A stretch of 8,225 bases of DNA from Bacteroidales bacterium. GTDB lineage: Bacteria; Bacteroidota; Bacteroidia; Bacteroidales; F082. How positions within the stretch are numbered: the first letter of the stretch is position 1; each line of letters opens with the position of its first letter. The stretch lies in assembly GCA_020853175.1 (NCBI GenBank), contig JADYZK010000384.1, positions 1 through 8,225 of the forward strand. The letters run 5' to 3'. The translations under genes were made by a program, and so were the position numbers. The notes beneath the pieces were generated by a model, which had not been told where the DNA came from, did not search any database, and was given only the letters and a program-made list of their open reading frames with translations. Shown in pieces: positions 6,462 through 8,225 of the stretch.

Positions 6462-7157
6462 TTAAATATGGATATCGCTTCCAATGGGTTGATGATCAAA
6501 TTTTCGTTTGCCAATAGGTGTTTCAAAGCCCTTTTCTTTTACAAGGATAGAACCTACCGGACAGTTTTGCATGGCCTTTTCGGCCAGCTCATCGGTCATA
6601 GTGCTTGCCAGCTCGGCATCGAGAACAACCTCGAGATGGTTGCCACGGCTGCGAAAGGCGAAGTATGATTTTCCGTCTTCATCCTTGATGGATTTGATGC
6701 AGCGTTTGCAGAGGATACAGCGGTTTTGGTCTTTTATAATTTTGGGCGAACTGGCATCCACTTCCCTCAAAGGAAAATCATAAGGATAGCGTGGCACCAT
6801 CATTTGGTAGAGGTAGCCCAGTGCTTGAAGCTCGCAGTTACCGCTTTTTTCGCAAGCCGGGCAAAAGTGGTTTCCACTCACAAAAAGCAGTTCAACAATA
6901 CTTTTGCGCAAATCAATGATGTCGGGAGAACTTGAATCAATTTCCATTCCATCGGTAACCGGTGTGGTACACGATGTCATTAACCTACCGTTGATGCGCA
7001 CCGTGCATATACGGCATGAACCTTTTGGTTTCACCCCGGGCATATTGCAAAGCGTGGGGATGAAAACGCCATTTTGACGCGCTGCCTCAACGATAAACGT
7101 TCCGGCTTCGGCCATACACTCGGTTCCATCAATCTTGAATTTTATTAAATTACTCAT
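6462..7157 (-). CDS. hoxU: NAD-linked hydrogenase diaphorase Fe-S subunit HoxU
   Basis: This 231-residue protein is related to the N-terminal part of complex I NuoG and links the HoxF flavin to the hydrogenase module. Residues 1-75 form a [2Fe-2S] ferredoxin domain with Cys37, Cys48, Cys51 and Cys63. Next comes a His/Cys3 [4Fe-4S] motif, His97, Cys99, Cys102 and Cys108, within CPACEKSGNCELQ (99-111), which matches the complex I 75-kDa signature. A further [4Fe-4S] site is formed by Cys147, Cys150, Cys153 (CILCKRC) and Cys199 (CPVG). The protein ends soon after the conserved GFETPIGKRKFD, without the large molybdopterin-like domain of NuoG, which makes it HoxU rather than a complex I or formate dehydrogenase subunit. 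The ATG at 7155-7157 gives the expected ferredoxin start, 26 bases after the hoxF stop. No Shine-Dalgarno sequence is visible. Confidence 0.93.
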   Translation of the reverse strand: MSNLIKFKIDGTECMAEAGTFIVEAARQNGVFIPTLCNMPGVKPKGSCRICTVRINGRLMTSCTTPVTDGMEIDSSSPDIIDLRKSIVELLFVSGNHFCPACEKSGNCELQALGYLYQMMVPRYPYDFPLREVDASSPKIIKDQNRCILCKRCIKSIKDEDGKSYFAFRSRGNHLEVVLDAELASTMTDELAEKAMQNCPVGSILVKEKGFETPIGKRKFDHQPIGSDIHI

Positions 7158-7183
7158 CTTGAATATATTATCAGGTGAATGAA

Positions 7184-8225
7184 TTAATGATGGTGAAACT
7201 TAGGAACCCTGCCAACGTAGTTACAAGAGCTTTGAACCGAGGCAGTAAGGTCGAAACCTTCGTCAAATTCCACTTCTTTTTGCACCAAATTATCATAGAG
7301 AGGCTTAAAGTTTTTCAAGCTACTTACAATGGGGTTTCCTGCCGTTTGACCTAAGCCGCAGCGACTGGCAAGAAGCACCTTACTCCATTCGCGCAGGTCG
7401 CTTAGGTCGTTCTTCACGCCTTTTCCGTTGAGAATTTTCACCAATTTGTTGCGCATCACCTGAGGCATATTGCGGCAAGTGCTACATGAGCCACAAGATT
7501 CATCAATAAAAAATTCCATGAAATTAAGCACCACATCTTTCAGCAGATTGCGCTGTTGACCAAAAATAATCATTGAACCGCCAGTTGAAAGGTCGGAATA
7601 ACCCAAGGTACGATGAAATTCGTCGGGGCCGATTAAAGTCCCTGATGGCCCACCAACTTGCACAGCCTGAACATCATAAGCACCAACCATATCGAGCATA
7701 TCTTCTACGTTGAAGCCCCAATTGACCTCGTAAACTCCAGGGAACATACAATCGCCCGAGATGCTGAGAATTTTAGTTCCTGTGCTATCTTCGGTACCAA
7801 ACTGGGTAAACCATTCGCCGCCATTTTCGATGATGCGCACCGCGGTGGCAAACGTTTCAACATTGTTGATGATGGTGGGTTGGTTCAGATAGCCTTTTTC
7901 GACCGGGAAAGGAGGTTTGTCGCGTGGTTCGCCGCGCTTGCCTTCGAGAGATTCGAGCAGGGCCGACTCTTCGCCGCAAACATAAGCACCTGCACCAAAC
8001 TGAATTCTGATGTCGAAATTAAAACAGATGATGCCCCCAATATTTTCGCCCAGTAAGTTCTGATCGCGCATGCCTTGAAGCACATCTTCAAGATAATTTT
8101 TCATATAGCGGTATTCATAACGCAGGTAAAGAATCCCTTCATCGCCGCCAATGGCATAACCGGCTAAAGCCATACCCTCGAATACCAATTCCGGTTTTTC
8201 GGTCAGGATCACCCTGTCTTTAAAA
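7184..8225 (-). CDS. hoxF: NADH-binding diaphorase flavoprotein HoxF (5'-truncated by window edge)
   Basis: The frame is open to base 8224 and ends at a TAA at 7184-7186, leaving 346 visible residues, the C-terminal two thirds or less. The GTG at 8210-8212 is internal, since FKDRVILTEKP continues upstream without a break. The protein belongs to the NuoF/HoxF 51-kDa family, which binds NAD(H) and FMN. From the first full codon, GAGAYVCGEESALLES lies at about 77-92, followed by LEGKRGEPRDKPPFPVEKGY and NNVETF. The [4Fe-4S] ligands are Cys244, Cys247 and Cys250 in ESCGSCSTCR plus Cys289 in SRCGLGQTAGNP. The chain ends about 50 residues after this, so there is no C-terminal 2[4Fe-4S] ferredoxin domain of the HndC type. 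Placement before hoxU, hoxY and hoxH supports the name; because the N-terminus is unseen, whether it carries a HoxE-like domain cannot be told. Confidence 0.92.
   Translation of the reverse strand, partial: FKDRVILTEKPELVFEGMALAGYAIGGDEGILYLRYEYRYMKNYLEDVLQGMRDQNLLGENIGGIICFNFDIRIQFGAGAYVCGEESALLESLEGKRGEPRDKPPFPVEKGYLNQPTIINNVETFATAVRIIENGGEWFTQFGTEDSTGTKILSISGDCMFPGVYEVNWGFNVEDMLDMVGAYDVQAVQVGGPSGTLIGPDEFHRTLGYSDLSTGGSMIIFGQQRNLLKDVVLNFMEFFIDESCGSCSTCRNMPQVMRNKLVKILNGKGVKNDLSDLREWSKVLLASRCGLGQTAGNPIVSSLKNFKPLYDNLVQKEVEFDEGFDLTASVQSSCNYVGRVPKFHHH

Noticed and set aside
8210..8212. GTG as the start of the flavoprotein gene
   Set aside because: The frame is open to the window edge and FKDRVILTEKP is internal HoxF/NuoF sequence, so the gene is truncated by the window.
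7184..8225. Assignment of the hydrogenase-type genes to respiratory complex I (nuoEFG) or an HndABCD [FeFe] hydrogenase
   Set aside because: The Fe-S subunit is too short for NuoG, and the next genes are clear [NiFe] small and large subunits with a maturation protease; no H-cluster motifs are present.

Overview
The window looks like part of a bacterial chromosome of moderate GC content, most plausibly from the Bacteroidetes/Chlorobi side. The support is indirect: most genes have A/T-rich leaders without a Shine-Dalgarno sequence, a TAAATTTG element resembling the Bacteroidetes -7 box (TAnnTTTG) lies upstream of the ABC-F gene, and the ABC-F Walker A context (ALIAxNG) is, from memory, common in that phylum. 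The lineage is an inference. Apart from one partial gene at the left edge, every gene lies on the minus strand.

Right part (3948-8225), in minus-strand order: a 5'-truncated hoxF-like NADH-binding flavoprotein gene, hoxU (diaphorase Fe-S subunit), hoxY ([NiFe] small subunit), hoxH ([NiFe] large subunit) and a hoxW/hycI-type maturation endopeptidase. Gaps are 2-26 bases. Together they form the core of a cytoplasmic, bidirectional NAD(H)-linked group 3d-type [NiFe] hydrogenase: HoxF exchanges hydride with NAD via FMN, HoxU carries electrons over Fe-S clusters, HoxYH interconverts H2 and protons, and the protease matures HoxH by removing its C-terminal tail. A hoxE gene, the hyp accessory genes and the operon promoter are not in the window; hoxE and the promoter would be expected beyond the right edge.

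Middle (2873-3915): the same transcription unit appears to continue, after 32 bases, into a dihydroorotate-dehydrogenase-like flavoprotein gene that lacks the NxSCPN active-site motif of true class 1 enzymes. A hairpin plus T-run terminator at 2867-2901 ends this unit. The linkage of this DHOD-like gene to the hydrogenase is the most interesting point in the window.

Left part (1-2802): a second minus-strand unit consists of a Uup-like ABC-F ATPase and a small DUF2750-type protein, with a candidate promoter near 2795-2802. It converges on a plus-strand gene, cut by the left edge, that encodes the C-terminal part of a highly charged coiled-coil protein with an internal repeat of about 73 residues. 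There are no tRNA or rRNA genes, mobile elements or CRISPR arrays, and no gene-free stretch over 300 bases.
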